A DNA stretch of 64,000 bases, taken from NCBI RefSeq assembly GCF_000226115.1, contig NC_016460.1, positions 1 through 64,000 on the forward strand. Direction: 5' to 3'. The notes below the pieces were generated by a model, which was given only the letters and a program-made list of their open reading frames with translations, ran no database searches and had not been told where the DNA came from. Numbering within the stretch: position 1 is the stretch's first letter; the number at the start of each line of letters is the position of its first letter. The translations under genes were made by a program, and so were the position numbers. This DNA comes from Thermothielavioides terrestris NRRL 8126 (lineage: Eukaryota > Ascomycota > Sordariomycetes > Sordariales > Chaetomiaceae). Shown here one piece after another: positions 10,124-20,385 of this stretch.

Positions 10124-11794
10124 TCAATGCACCAACTCCTTGTCCTTGACGCTCTTCCACTCGACGCCGAGCGACGGCAGGACAGCAAAACACGCCGCTG
10201 ACAGGCCGACGTAGAAGTAGTTCCGCAGGGCCGCGTTGTACTGGACCAGCACGGGGCGCAAGATGTCGGCGGGGATGACGCTGCGCAGCTCGGTGGCGCC
10301 GGTGGCGACGACCCGGGCGACGTCGAGGCCGTCAAAGCTGCTGAGCCGGCTCTGCAGAGCATTGGTGAAGACGGACTGGCCGATGCAGACGAAGACGGCG
10401 CCGCCGAGCGACTGGGCGAAGAACATGAGCGACACGCCCTGCGGCACGTCCTTCTGCTGCAGCACGACCTGCGCGGCCAGGCTGGCCAGCTGCATGCCCT
10501 GGCCGATGCCGAGCCCGAGGATGATCTGGTAGCCGATCCAGGTGCGCGTGGCCGTATCGAGGTCCAGGGTGGTCAGCAGGCCGCCGCCGACGGCCATGAA
10601 CACGACGGAGGAGAAGAAAACAGGGTTGAACCAGCCGGCGCCGTTGATGAAGCCGCCCGAGACCATGGCGCCGAAGACGAGCGACAAAACGAGCGGGAGG
10701 GTGTCGATACCCGACGCGACGGCGTCGGTGCCGCGAATGCCCTGGAACCAAATCGGCAGGGCGATGAGGAAGGTGATCATGACGGCGCCGATGCAGCCGG
10801 CGAAGAGAGTGCCGAGCCAGACGTTGCGCTGGCGGAAAAGCCGGGGCGGGACCGTCGCGTTCTCCTGCTGCCAGACCTGGATGGCGACGAAGGTGATGAA
10901 GAGGACGCCCGCGAGCACGAGGAGGGCGATGATGCGCCCGCTGTTCCACGCGTACGTGGAGCCGCCCCATTGGAGGGCCAGGAGCAGGCAGACGACGGAC
11001 GGCAGGAAGACGAGGTTACCGAGCGGGTCGAGCTGTCGGACCTGCTGCGCGGCCGGGACGGGCTGCTTGGGCGGGCGCTTGGGGAACATGAAGACGAGGG
11101 CGGCCACGGCAGCGCCGCCGACGGGCAGGTTGAGGTAGAAACACCAGCGCCAGGTGACCCGGTCGGTGAAGGCGCCGCTGATGAGCGGGGCGATGACGGA
11201 CGAGATGCCGAAGACGGCGCCCATCATGCCGACGTAGCCGGCCCGCTTGGACAGCGGCGTGACCTCGGTGATGAGGATGGTCGAGCCCGAGTAGATGCCG
11301 GCGGACCCGGCGCCGGCGATGGCGCGGCCGAAGATGAAGGCGATCGAGTTGGGGGCTACGCCGCAAATCAGCGAGCCGACCTCGAAGAGGAAGATGGCGC
11401 TCAGGTAGACGGCCTGGGTGCTGTAGAAGGTGAAGATGCGGCCCCAGAGGAGCTGGGTGGCGCAGCTGGTGATGAGGTAGGCGCCCGCATACCAGCCGAC
11501 GTCCTGCAGGGCGTGGAAGTCGTCGGTGATGCGCGGCACGGCGGTCCCGATGATGGTCCGGTCTAGCGCCACGAGAAACATGGCGATCATGTTGGATAAG
11601 ATGATGACGGCCAGCCGGAGGCCGTGCGGGTACCGCGACTCGTCTTCAGGGCCGCCGCCGCTCCCGCTCTCCTTGGCCTGCGCGTCCGGAGCCGTGTCAG
11701 GAACCGCATCGCGAGGCTCGTCGTGGGAGGTGTTCTGGGTCGGGTCGGGCCGGTCGGGGAGTCCCTTCTTCTCGCTAATTTCGTGCCCATCCAT
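10124..11794 (-). CDS. MFS transporter, DHA2 (14-TMS) type
   Basis: A single-exon 556-aa efflux carrier. The frame is open up to 11944, but I take the ATG at 11794, which gives the usual charged leader (MDGHEISEKK). Family marks are LDRTIIGTAVPRI in the first helix (DHA2 motif D1), then WYAGAYL, the GRAIAGAG region, and WRWCFYLNLPVGG (typical of the 14-helix toxin/drug antiporters). Hydrophobic segments continue to about residue 545. It is divergent from the Zn2Cys6 gene at 12.6 kb across a shared upstream region and adjoins the PKS relic, so it plausibly exported that cluster's product. Substrate unknown. Confidence 0.93.
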   Translation of the reverse strand: MDGHEISEKKGLPDRPDPTQNTSHDEPRDAVPDTAPDAQAKESGSGGGPEDESRYPHGLRLAVIILSNMIAMFLVALDRTIIGTAVPRITDDFHALQDVGWYAGAYLITSCATQLLWGRIFTFYSTQAVYLSAIFLFEVGSLICGVAPNSIAFIFGRAIAGAGSAGIYSGSTILITEVTPLSKRAGYVGMMGAVFGISSVIAPLISGAFTDRVTWRWCFYLNLPVGGAAVAALVFMFPKRPPKQPVPAAQQVRQLDPLGNLVFLPSVVCLLLALQWGGSTYAWNSGRIIALLVLAGVLFITFVAIQVWQQENATVPPRLFRQRNVWLGTLFAGCIGAVMITFLIALPIWFQGIRGTDAVASGIDTLPLVLSLVFGAMVSGGFINGAGWFNPVFFSSVVFMAVGGGLLTTLDLDTATRTWIGYQIILGLGIGQGMQLASLAAQVVLQQKDVPQGVSLMFFAQSLGGAVFVCIGQSVFTNALQSRLSSFDGLDVARVVATGATELRSVIPADILRPVLVQYNAALRNYFYVGLSAACFAVLPSLGVEWKSVKDKELVH

Positions 11795-12582
11795 GCTTAG
11801 GATTCGTCGAATTTCTCGCAGCAGAGTCGATGTGGGAAGAGGGAAGGCGATATGGGTTGGTCTTTGGAGTTGAACATGCAGACAGCTCCCGGCGGTGGGT
11901 TTGTGGTTCTTATTGCTATCCCGGCGTGGGGCATGGCCGGGCATGCAGGCTGCCGGGAGGGAGCGTCGAGTGGCGGGCCTCCATCATGCGGTCCCGGCCG
12001 AGCAGGAGAGAGCGGCGCCGGCCACTGCAGCGCCCTGCACCACCTCCACCGCGGTCCCGCGCCCCCGGGTTCATTGGCCCCATGCTGATCGTCATGGTGG
12101 ACGGGAGAGACGGGAAAGGAATGTTTGATGGGACGAGCTGGGCGCTCGCTGACTCCCAGCCAGCAGCGACGTCTTGGCATATCCGTTCTGGCGGCGCGAA
12201 GCGAGGGAGATCGCCGCGAGAGCGGTCCCGCGGTGGGTACCGTCTGGGAGGAAGGCCAGCGTCTCATTGGTAGCTCGGTCTTTAGCAATCCCCGTCATAC
12301 GCTGAGCGGGAGTAGGCTGCGCATCGATCGCCCGAGCGCCCCAGCCCGCACCAACAAAGGGTTCCACGTACCCAGATCTAGCCGGACCAAGCCAGATCAA
12401 GTCTGCCACGAAATGAGGTAAGTCATCGCGACCGCGCCGCAACTGCCACCGGACCGTTCTGTGTTGGTCTAAGCTATTTCCGGCCCGCACGCACACGAAC
12501 CCGTCCTCGGTCAGCGACGCGGCACCGTCGGTGCCACAGCGGCTGCGCGTCGTCGGCCCTCTAACGACCCGGCCCCCCTGCG
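11795..12582. promoter_or_regulatory. Shared divergent upstream region
   Basis: A 788-bp region between the DHA2 transporter (leftward) and the Zn2Cys6 factor (rightward). The divergent pairing suggests that the factor may control the transporter. No individual binding site can be assigned by eye. Confidence 0.45.
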
Positions 12583-14773
12583 ATGAACGAATTCCGGATC
12601 ACGAGAGGCCATTCGTGCGTTCCGTGCCAGCACCGCAAGATCAGGTGCACCGGCCAGGCGCCGTGCGCCTACTGCATCAAGACAGGCAAGGACTGCGTCC
12701 GGCCGCCCCCACGCTCCCCCCGTTCCGGGGACGGCCGCTCGCGCGCGGGGCGTTCTGCTGCCGCCCCGGCCCGGCCGAACCCGGACGCAGGGGGCGGCCT
12801 GGTCATCGTCAGCGGAGACGGCCGCCGCTACGTGGAGGAGTAAGTCACCGTGCCGCTCCGCGCTGCCCCTGGCTCGGCTCCCGTCTCTTGGCCATTTTCT
12901 CACGCTCCTACCAGCAACAAACTGTGGACCACCTTGGGCAACGAGGTAAGCTGGCACTGCCGCCCCTGCACGCTCCCTCGGCTAACCGTCATCGACCATT
13001 CGACACAACAGCTCCAGACAAATGATGTCGCCAGCGTCGGCAGCCCGGCGTCGACCGCCAGCTCCGGCCGGGATAATGCTTCGTCTTCGGAAACAGCGCT
13101 ATTCTTCGGCCGGCAGAGACTGGACAACCTGGCACTCCTGCACCCCTCGGCGGTTCAGGCTTTCAACCTTTGGCAGGCATTCCTCAGCAACGTGCACCCC
13201 CTGACCAAGCTGCTTCATGCGCCCTCGGTGCAGGAGACCATCCTCAGGGCGGTCTCGGAGCCTTCCTCGATGGCCCGGTCCACGGAAGCACTGATGTTTG
13301 CCATCTACCTTCTCGCTGTCGTCTCCATGCCCGATGATGACTGCCGGAGAGTCCTCGGCGACACCAAAGAGAAGTTGCTCGACAAATACTGCCGCGCCAC
13401 CGAAGAAGCGCTGAACAGGGTAGACTTCTTGCGGTCGACCGACCTCGAAGTCTTCCAAGCGTTCGTGCTGTACTTGGTGAGCTCTTCTTCCAGGCCATGC
13501 CGCCCTTGGTGAAGGCAAACTACCTAACATTGCCCAGCTGGCCCTGCGCCACCTCTGCGACCACTCGATCCTGTGGCTTTTGACGGGATTGGCGACGCGT
13601 ATCGGTCAGCGAATGGGCCTGCACCGTGAAAGCTCGCTGAAAGGGCTGTCGCCCTTTGAGGCCGAGATGCGCCGTCGCGTCTGGTGGCAGGTTGTCATCT
13701 TAGATGGGCGTGCTGCCCAGCTCGCTGGGGCATCCATGAGGCCGGATGGCGACCTGCTCCGCGACATCAAGCAGCCCATCAACATCAACGACAGCGATCT
13801 TGTTCCCTCCATGGGCACGCTTCCCCCACCCTCGACGAGCGTCACAGACATGGTGTTCTGCTCCGTCCGCTACGAGATCGGCACCTGGATGATCCAAAAT
13901 GATTCGCTGTTGGGGCCGACCCCGCCCGGCGAGTCGTCCAAAACCAAGTTCATGAAGTCGATCGACGAGCTCGAGTGCCAGCTGGAAGAGAAGTACCTGC
14001 GCGGAATAGATACCAACGTGCCTCTGAACCTCCTCACCACCTACCTCGCACAATCGGCCGTCAGCCAGCTGAGGCTGTCGGTCTACGACCCCATCCATCA
14101 ACCCGAGCGAGATGCCGACCTCGGCCGTGACCAGCTCCACATCATCTTCGAGAACAGCTTGAAGGTCATCCAGTTCGACATCCTGGCCAACTCCACTCCG
14201 TCGCTTCGACGCTACATCTGGCACGTCTCCAACTTCTTCCCCTTCGAGACCTTCGTCTTGCTCGTCAGCACTCTTCCGGGACGGGCTGCCGGCCCGATAG
14301 TCGACGTTGCTTGGGACGTCATCAACCAGGTCTACGAACTGCACCCCTGCTTCATCACGGACACGTCGGACCCGCTGTACTCTGCCCTCGGGGACCTGAC
14401 CCTGAAGTCGTGGAGCCGGTGGTGCGCGGTCGCGCGGGCGGCAGCGCTCGACCAGCCGCATGAACCGCCTTGCATTGCCAAGCTGTTGGCCGAACGGGGC
14501 GCCCCGCAGCCGGCATTCGCCTGCGCGCCGAGCCTCGCGCAGGTCGAGAATCCTCCTGCTCCTCCTCCGTCGACCACGGGTGACGTGGAGGTGGCAGCTG
14601 CTGTGCCGCAAAACCAGGGTGACTATCCGCTGCCGCTGGTCGACGACATGGATGCCACCGTGGACTGGGCGTTTTGGCAGCAGTTGCTCGAGAGCTCGGG
14701 ACCTGCCGGGTGGGATCAGCAAGATCTGTCTACTGTTGCTTCATGGATGGCGAACTTCGGCTATCCCGGATAG
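12583..14773 (+). CDS. Zn2Cys6 transcription factor with fungal_trans domain
   Basis: A probable nuclear DNA-binding regulator of 662 aa. Exons are 12583-12839, 12915-12945 (31 bp), 13012-13476 and 13538-14773; introns are 75, 66 and 61 bp with GT-AG ends. The binuclear zinc cluster uses C12, C15, C22, C28, C31 and C38 (CxxCxxRKxRC layout). The middle region carries the fungal-specific transcription factor fold (MGLHRE block and RRRVWW-like motif at the start of exon 4). The tail is proline- and acid-rich. It is divergent from the DHA2 transporter and next to the PKS relic and FAD monooxygenase, so it is likely the local activator of that older cluster. Targets are inferred only from position. 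Confidence 0.9.
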
Positions 14774-15443
14774 GGGCTTCGGCCCGTCCTCGCTCGCGGC
14801 GTTACCGCCGTCAAGCTGCGAATTGAAGGAACAGGCGTCAAGTTGGGGCAAACACGCCAGCGACCTGCTATTGAAAGCATCAGATGCAACGCCTCGGCGA
14901 CTGACGAGCGCTCATAGCTCCCTGAAGCTGTAAAAGAGGCTCAATGGTGAAGGCTTGGTCGCGATGCGGTTTAATTAGCTGACGTTCTCCGCCCACCTCA
15001 CCAGCCCCGGGTTCTACCATGTGCTCCCGTTTTCCTTTTTTCCTTTTTTTTTTTTTTTTTCCGGTCAGCTGTGCCATCCTGGCTTCGAATAGTGTAGCAT
15101 GCCTGTAGCACGTCCTTAGGTGCGTGTATCGTCGATAGCACCGCTGTCAATACCCGGCTTCGTATCGAAACGCACCTATCTTGACGAGCAGAGATTGATC
15201 GCCAATCCCGCGTTGCGCCCATAGCGCCCCTTTTTTTGAGGCCATCATTGCTTTAGATTGCCTGGCACTAAGTCATGCTGTATGCTAGGTATTCTGCTAC
15301 ATACGTTGCATGTTGCCGCTCAGCTTTTCCGAGAAGTCGGACAGTCGTGGAGGTCAGCTTAATGCGCAGCTGGATGGCCCAAAGCACACAACGTCGATTG
15401 AGACCCGCTGACTCGGAGTTGAAAGACTGCGAGGAACACGCCG
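14774..15443. other. Convergent intergenic region with T-rich tract
   Basis: Between two converging genes. It holds a pyrimidine tract ending in about 20 T residues near 15040-15060. Terminator function for either gene is plausible but unproven. No ORF is supported. Confidence 0.5.
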
Positions 15444-16697
15444 CTAAGCACCCTCTAACACTCTGCACTGCTCAAGTGGCGGCTGGCCGTATAAAACCTT
15501 CCCCCCGCGGAAGCTCCTCTCGATGCTGCGCCTAGCCGATTCTCGCGTGGCCGCCTCATAGGCCTTGATGCTGGCCAGCGAGCCGCCGTCCGACCCCGCA
15601 AGCGCCTGCACCAGCGCGACGGCATCCTTGATTGCCGTGGGTGCGCCGACGCCGCCGGCCGGCGACATGACGTGGATGGCGTCCCCGACGAGCGTCACAA
15701 ACTGCGAGCTCGCCCACTCGGACAGATCCGGCGTAGACGAGATCACGCGCAGCGACGCCGCGAACGTCTCGTCCTGGAGCTCGACCAGGCATCTCGCCGA
15801 GTCGTCCCACTCCTCCGTCAGCATCAGAGCGAGCTCCTTGGCCGTTCTGGAGGCAAAGGTGCTGGCCACCATCTGCTCGGTAAGACCCAGGAGCTTGGAC
15901 GGGGCCAGCATCGACCAGTACACGTAGTCCTCGGGCAGGTCCTCGCGTCCCGGCTCGCCGCGGTGCGGGAAATGCATGCGCTCAACGAACATGCTGACCG
16001 GCAGCTCCGAGTTGAAGATGATCTGCTGGACCACGGGCGCCACGTCGCGCACGACGGTAAATCCCCGCAGCAGCCGGGGATGGATGCGCCGCTGCAGCTC
16101 CGGCGTCAGATGCGTGCGTCCGTAGATGCAAACGGCTTCCGGGTCGACGAGCTTGTGGTGCGGCACATGCTTTGCGCGGATGCGCGAGCGCCCGCCGTCG
16201 GCCCCGACGAGCAGCGTGCCGGACGCGGAGGTGCCGTCGGCGAAATGCACCGTCACCGGGCCATCCTCGTTGCGCTCGTTGATCTCGAAGCGCGTCGCCT
16301 CCTTGCCCCAATGGATGCGGTCCTCGAGGCCCCGCAGGAGCACTCGCCTCAGGAATCCGCGGTCGACATTGCATGGCTTGGGGCCGCGCAGGGCACGGCG
16401 TGCAAGCACCCGTCCGTCGATGGCGTTGATGGTCGTCTCAGTCATGACGGTCTCTGCCGTTTGCGCCTCGAACTCGGCGAACAGCTCCGGCGGCATCAGG
16501 TACTGCAGGTCGGGCACCGAGTCCGGAAAGATCTTGATCCTGTAGCCCTGGGCGCGGGCGTCGGGCGTGTCGTCGCGCTCGAAGACTGAACAGCGGATAC
16601 CGTGCTTCGTAAGGCCTTGGGCGAGGCACAAGCCGCCCAATCCAGCTCCGACGATCAGGACATTGCGGGGGGCGGCTCCCCCGGCGGCTGCAGACAT
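15444..16697 (-). CDS. FAD-dependent monooxygenase
   Basis: A single-exon 417-aa flavoprotein hydroxylase of the aromatic-ring (UbiH/salicylate hydroxylase-like) class, using FAD, NAD(P)H and O2. The dinucleotide-binding GxGxxG lies at residues 17-22 (VGAGLGG), the DG motif at about 165-174 (GADGGRSRIR), and the FAD ribityl-binding GD motif at 338-342 (GDAIH) followed by SPAGGVGAP. Length is normal for the family and there is no signal peptide, so it is probably cytosolic. It may once have served the PKS relic 6 kb away. Members of this broad family do the hydroxylation-dearomatisation step of azaphilones, so a role in the 30-64 kb cluster cannot be excluded, but the distance argues against it. 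Substrate unknown. Confidence 0.9.
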   Translation of the reverse strand: MSAAAGGAAPRNVLIVGAGLGGLCLAQGLTKHGIRCSVFERDDTPDARAQGYRIKIFPDSVPDLQYLMPPELFAEFEAQTAETVMTETTINAIDGRVLARRALRGPKPCNVDRGFLRRVLLRGLEDRIHWGKEATRFEINERNEDGPVTVHFADGTSASGTLLVGADGGRSRIRAKHVPHHKLVDPEAVCIYGRTHLTPELQRRIHPRLLRGFTVVRDVAPVVQQIIFNSELPVSMFVERMHFPHRGEPGREDLPEDYVYWSMLAPSKLLGLTEQMVASTFASRTAKELALMLTEEWDDSARCLVELQDETFAASLRVISSTPDLSEWASSQFVTLVGDAIHVMSPAGGVGAPTAIKDAVALVQALAGSDGGSLASIKAYEAATRESARRSIERSFRGGKVLYGQPPLEQCRVLEGA

Positions 16698-17330
16698 GAC
16701 GTCGAGGAGACCTTGTTATCTAGACTCTAATTGGGAAAGGGGAAGTGCAGGCGAGGGGCCTGGAGAATGCCAGCGGCGGCAGAGAGGTCACCTACGTGTT
16801 TAAGTAGGTAGTTTGGATTACGCTCTCGGAAATCGGAGCGAACTGCATCTCCATGGTGTTGGCTTTTAAAGATCGGGAACGAAGGTTCCGGCTCCGGAAT
16901 CACATACCCTGAGCTAGAATGTCGGGTCCGGCCCCCAACCAGTCGGGTGTGCCTGGAAGAAGCACATTCGGCTATCGTCCGAGTGGTTTGGGGGCCAAGC
17001 GGCTGCAGGTGCACGCACTCATGCGGCTCACGCACATATGTACTACACCAGTGTAGTGGGTACAGTGCAAGGGGCTTGCCGAAGGCAGGGGAATCATAGG
17101 GCCCGGGGAAGTTGAGGCTTAGACTTGGTTTTGGGATCGAGGGATGTCGGGCTGCAGAGTCTAGGCTTACGGGACTTCAGGAGACGGGAATAGCACCAGA
17201 TACATGACCATGTCTGCGGTAATGAGAACCGGCCAACACGGTAAGCAGAGCGACATTGGCAAAGAAAAGATCTCGGACAGCGACCCAGAAGCCGGGTTGG
17301 TGATTCCAGCAGACTAGCGTACGGGCAGGC
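16698..17330. other. Intergenic region
   Basis: Upstream of the FAD monooxygenase and downstream of the next minus-strand gene. No repeat, RNA gene or supported ORF seen. Confidence 0.5.
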
Positions 17331-17815
17331 TCAGTACAGGACAACCTTCTCGTCGTGCATCTTGCCGTCCTTCTCCAGCTGCGCCAGCACCACCTTGATG
17401 CGCTCGACAAGCGCCTTCCCGTAGCCGGGGCTGCTAACGGCAGGAGCGGGAATGGTCAGATCGGGCCGCAGCCAGGGAATGGGGTGGATGCCGGCTGCGG
17501 CCCGCATCATGACCTCGATAGCGGCGTCGTCGTAGCCGCCGCCCAGAATGACGGCCACCGGCTTCTTCGAGTAGTCGTGGCTGCCCAGCGCCGACTGGGT
17601 CTCCACCTCCTGCTCGCCCCGGAGAATGGCCGGGATCTGGGTGGCGCCGGCCTCCTGGTTCATGATGAAATGGATCACTGCGCGGCCTCTGTCAGCTCTG
17701 GCTTCGTCTGCCGTGCAAGCGGAAGCCACGGACCGTCGAACTCGGGTTTGAGATCGGCGATGACGCCGCTGCCAATGGCCTCGGTCCTGCCGCACAGAAT
17801 CACGGGAGCGCCCAT
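17331..17815 (-). CDS. Small conserved fungal protein, function unknown
   Basis: Two exons, 17815-17734 and 17677-17331, with a 56-bp intron, give 142 aa. The first exon starts MGAPVILCGRTEAIG; the join yields EFDVIHFIMNQEAG, smooth and in frame, which decides both splice sites. The rest contains VILGGGYDDAA, PWLRPDL and a C-terminal VERIKVVLAQLEKDGKM helix. The overall pattern (short Rossmann-like start, glycine-rich VILGGG, PWLRPD) is one I associate with conserved hypothetical proteins of ascomycetes. I know no function and assign none. It has no signal peptide or membrane segment. Confidence 0.8.
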
Positions 17816-18576
17816 TCTCGAAGGGAGCGAAGTGGCGGATGTCGGTTTCGGTTACGACACTGAAGACTCGAGAGGAGCGCAGAGGGGCTTGGCGGCTGTT
17901 GGCCAGAACGTGCGTACGGACGGATAGTGCACAAAGAAGTTGTGACGACTCACGCTATGAAAGAGCAACCGCAGAGGAGGGTTTTTGAAGACGAGGAGTG
18001 TCAAGGCGGGCAGGCTGTTAGCTATATGCCAAGCTCTTACACGCACCGGGTGTTGAACAAACTGTACACTAAGAAGGTAGTGGCGCAACGCTTATGCCAA
18101 GCTGCGAACTGTGCCTCCACACCGCATCACTTGCAGCCCCCAAAGTGTAGCACAGGAGTGGAGTCGTACACTAACTTTGTAAGCACCACTCCCATCTGCG
18201 CCCGCTTGGCCCCCAACCCGGCCCTCGGCCACGAGACAGCCGAAGCGCGAGCGTCCACGTGTGCGGATGAGCTAATCGGCAAGTTGTCACCGGCCTGGAG
18301 TCGTCCCACAGATCGATGGCAGCACAGTGCGCGCCGAACTCGAGCGAGTCCTCCGCAACCCGACACTAAGACTCTGGTCAACTCCAACCTCTTCGACTCA
18401 ATTCAATCTAGTGCAACGCAATTCAGTGCAAATTGGTCCTGTGTCAGTCAAATCTGGCCCTGGGTTGGAGTTGTTTGAATTGCCTATTTGCCAAGACCGT
18501 AATACCTCGCCATGTTGTCTCCTGGCTATGCATCTAGCCATCACCCAGCTTAATTCCCCGGTTGAGTCCGACATTA
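17816..18576. other. Intergenic region
   Basis: Contains the likely promoter of the 142-aa gene at its left side. AT-rich, with AATTCA-rich stretches near 18395-18440. No coding signal supported. Confidence 0.5.
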
Positions 18577-18754
18577 AGGGATCACTCCTTCAAGAGACAA
18601 AGCCACCCAACAGCCCTGTTTTCCTCTTGGCTTTGGCATCAAACGGAGCTACAAGAGCGCACCATTGGGGGTGGCCGAGATACCAGGTAGTCTCCTTAGT
18701 CAGAGGCAATATGTTGATCCCTCCGGAAATATTTTTCTCTGAAAAATGATCCCT
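18577..18754. mobile_element. MITE-like element with ~20-bp inverted repeats
   Basis: The left end AGGGATCACTCCTTCAAGAG and the right end, read in reverse complement, AGGGATCATTTTTCAGAG match over about 20 bp with a one-base gap. The body is about 178 bp and non-coding. A sequence close to the right terminus (AGGGATCATTTTCAAGAG, then a GAAATATTTT run) recurs at 46553-46580. A clean TA duplication is not seen. Confidence 0.5.
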
Positions 18755-19180
18755 TCTTTTAAAGATAGGTGCGAACAGACACTAGCAAGGACTCGCGCTT
18801 AAGGGAGCGACAGCAAGTCTGGTTGCCCGCTCCATCCGTCTCTAGGTGTGGCTTGGAGGCAGGTGAAAGAGGGCACAGATTGACAACATACCGAGCCTAA
18901 GTTCGACGCGACGAGAATCTGAAGACAGGGTTCACCCGGGAATGGAAGTCCTCACTATTCCGCTGCAGGATGCCGGGACTCAGCCTCGCCCACCTTCTCA
19001 CGTCGTGCTGCGGGCGATGCCAATCCCCTGAGCTAGCCGCAACCCGGCGCAGCTGTCGCCCACGGCGGGGTGAATGGAAACCAATGCTGAACGCTGGAGA
19101 AGAGCATGGAAGATAGAGCAGTCTGCTGCTTAAACAAGTGCCCCCCACGAATCGCCAGCGCTGTCTAGCCTGTCAGTCTC
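18755..19180. other. Intergenic spacer
   Basis: Lies 3' of the LanC-like gene. Only short overlapping frames and no recognisable site. Confidence 0.5.
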
Positions 19181-20385
19181 TTAGATGTCGTTGTAGGTCA
19201 GCATCCGGGGCTCCTCCTGCCGTGCCACCAGCCACGCCCAGGCGGCAGACGGGGCGTAGCTGGAAGTGGTCGAGTACGACCGCCCGTAGTCGGCGCGCTC
19301 GAACACGGTCGGATCCGCGCTCTTCATGCGCGAAACACTCTCCGGGGTGGCGACGGCCAGGAAGGAGTCCCGCTCCGGGCCGGCGGCCAGCGCCCTGCTG
19401 CTTCGTCAGCATGCATTCACGACGACGCGCGGTCCCGCGGGGGATGGGCAGGCACCTACAGGGCGTTGCCGAAGATGCCGTGGCACAGGCTCGGTTCCTT
19501 CCGGAGCAGCCCCTGGGTCCGGATGCACTCCCTGGCCCTGCCGACGGCGGCGTCGATGCGGGCGTGCAGGGCCGGGAAATGCGGGCGCAGGGCCAGCAGC
19601 GACAGCACGAAGCCGGGGGCGCCGTGGCAGAACTGCACGAGCCCCTTGCCGGCGGCGCCGCTCTCCTCGGAGCTGGGCCAGTTGCCGTCGGGCAGCTGCA
19701 GGCCCAGCAGGGCCTCGACGACGGGCTGCAGGCGGGGGGCGAGCGAGGGCGAGGTCAGGACCAGCTGGGTGACGATGCCGATGTCGCCGTGCACGGCGCC
19801 CAGATAGCGGCGGCCGTGCCAGGTCCAGCGCGGGCCGCGGTTCAGGATGGTGTTGGAGATCTCGGCGATGGCCGGGTCAACGAGCTCGCTGCTGGCGGGG
19901 GCCCAGTGGCGGGCCATGCGCAGCAGATACAGAGTGCCGGCGCGGCCGTAGAGCATCTCGTCCGGGTAGTCGTCGACGGCGATGACCTGGCCGACCGAGT
20001 CGACGAACCGGCGCACGTCGCGCGGGTCGCGGGTCACGGCGCAGCGCACGGCCTCATAGGCCAGCCGCTCGTCGCCGATACCGCAGCCGTGAGCGCCGAG
20101 GCGCAGGTTGTGGCCGCGCGAGCCTTCGGCGATGTAGGCGCGGGCCCAGTGCTCCGCTGGGCGGCCGCTGACGGTGAGGCCGGGCCGCAGCGACGACGCC
20201 TGCAGCAGCAGGTACGCCATGCCGGTCGGCCCGCTCCAGAGGCCGTGCAGCGCCTCGGGCGCATACCGGCTGCGCGGCGGGTAGTTGGTGACGATGTCCT
20301 CGAGCGCCGCCTGCAGATAGGCGTCGGTGTTGGTGTCGCCGAGGGTGGGGTGGGGTGGCGCGATCACGAGGTATCGCGGGGCCAT
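19181..20385 (-). CDS. LanC-like protein
   Basis: Two exons, 20385-19460 and 19394-19181, with a 65-bp intron, give 379 aa; the join restores GNALAL. The fold is the LanC/LANCL alpha-toroid: an HG motif near residue 199, then zinc-ligand motifs C253-H254 (FCHGAPG) and C301-H302 (LCHG). These are the Cys, Cys and His ligands of the family, so the metal site looks intact. Bacterial LanC cyclises lantibiotics; animal LANCL proteins add glutathione to dehydroamino acids in proteins. The fungal role is not settled. No lanthipeptide precursor or LanB/LanM-like dehydratase is visible nearby, so I do not infer peptide synthesis. It is divergent from the GH10 gene, with 1.7 kb between them. The sequence is very GC-rich, which creates a long antisense shadow frame. 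Confidence 0.9.

Noticed and set aside
10970..11566. 198-aa Glu/Gly/Asp-rich frame opposite the DHA2 transporter
   Set aside because: Composition mirrors the antisense of membrane-helix codons; no independent support.
15444..16697. Naming the FAD monooxygenase as the azaphilone dearomatase
   Set aside because: The motifs show only the broad family, and the gene lies 36 kb from the PKS beside a different PKS relic.
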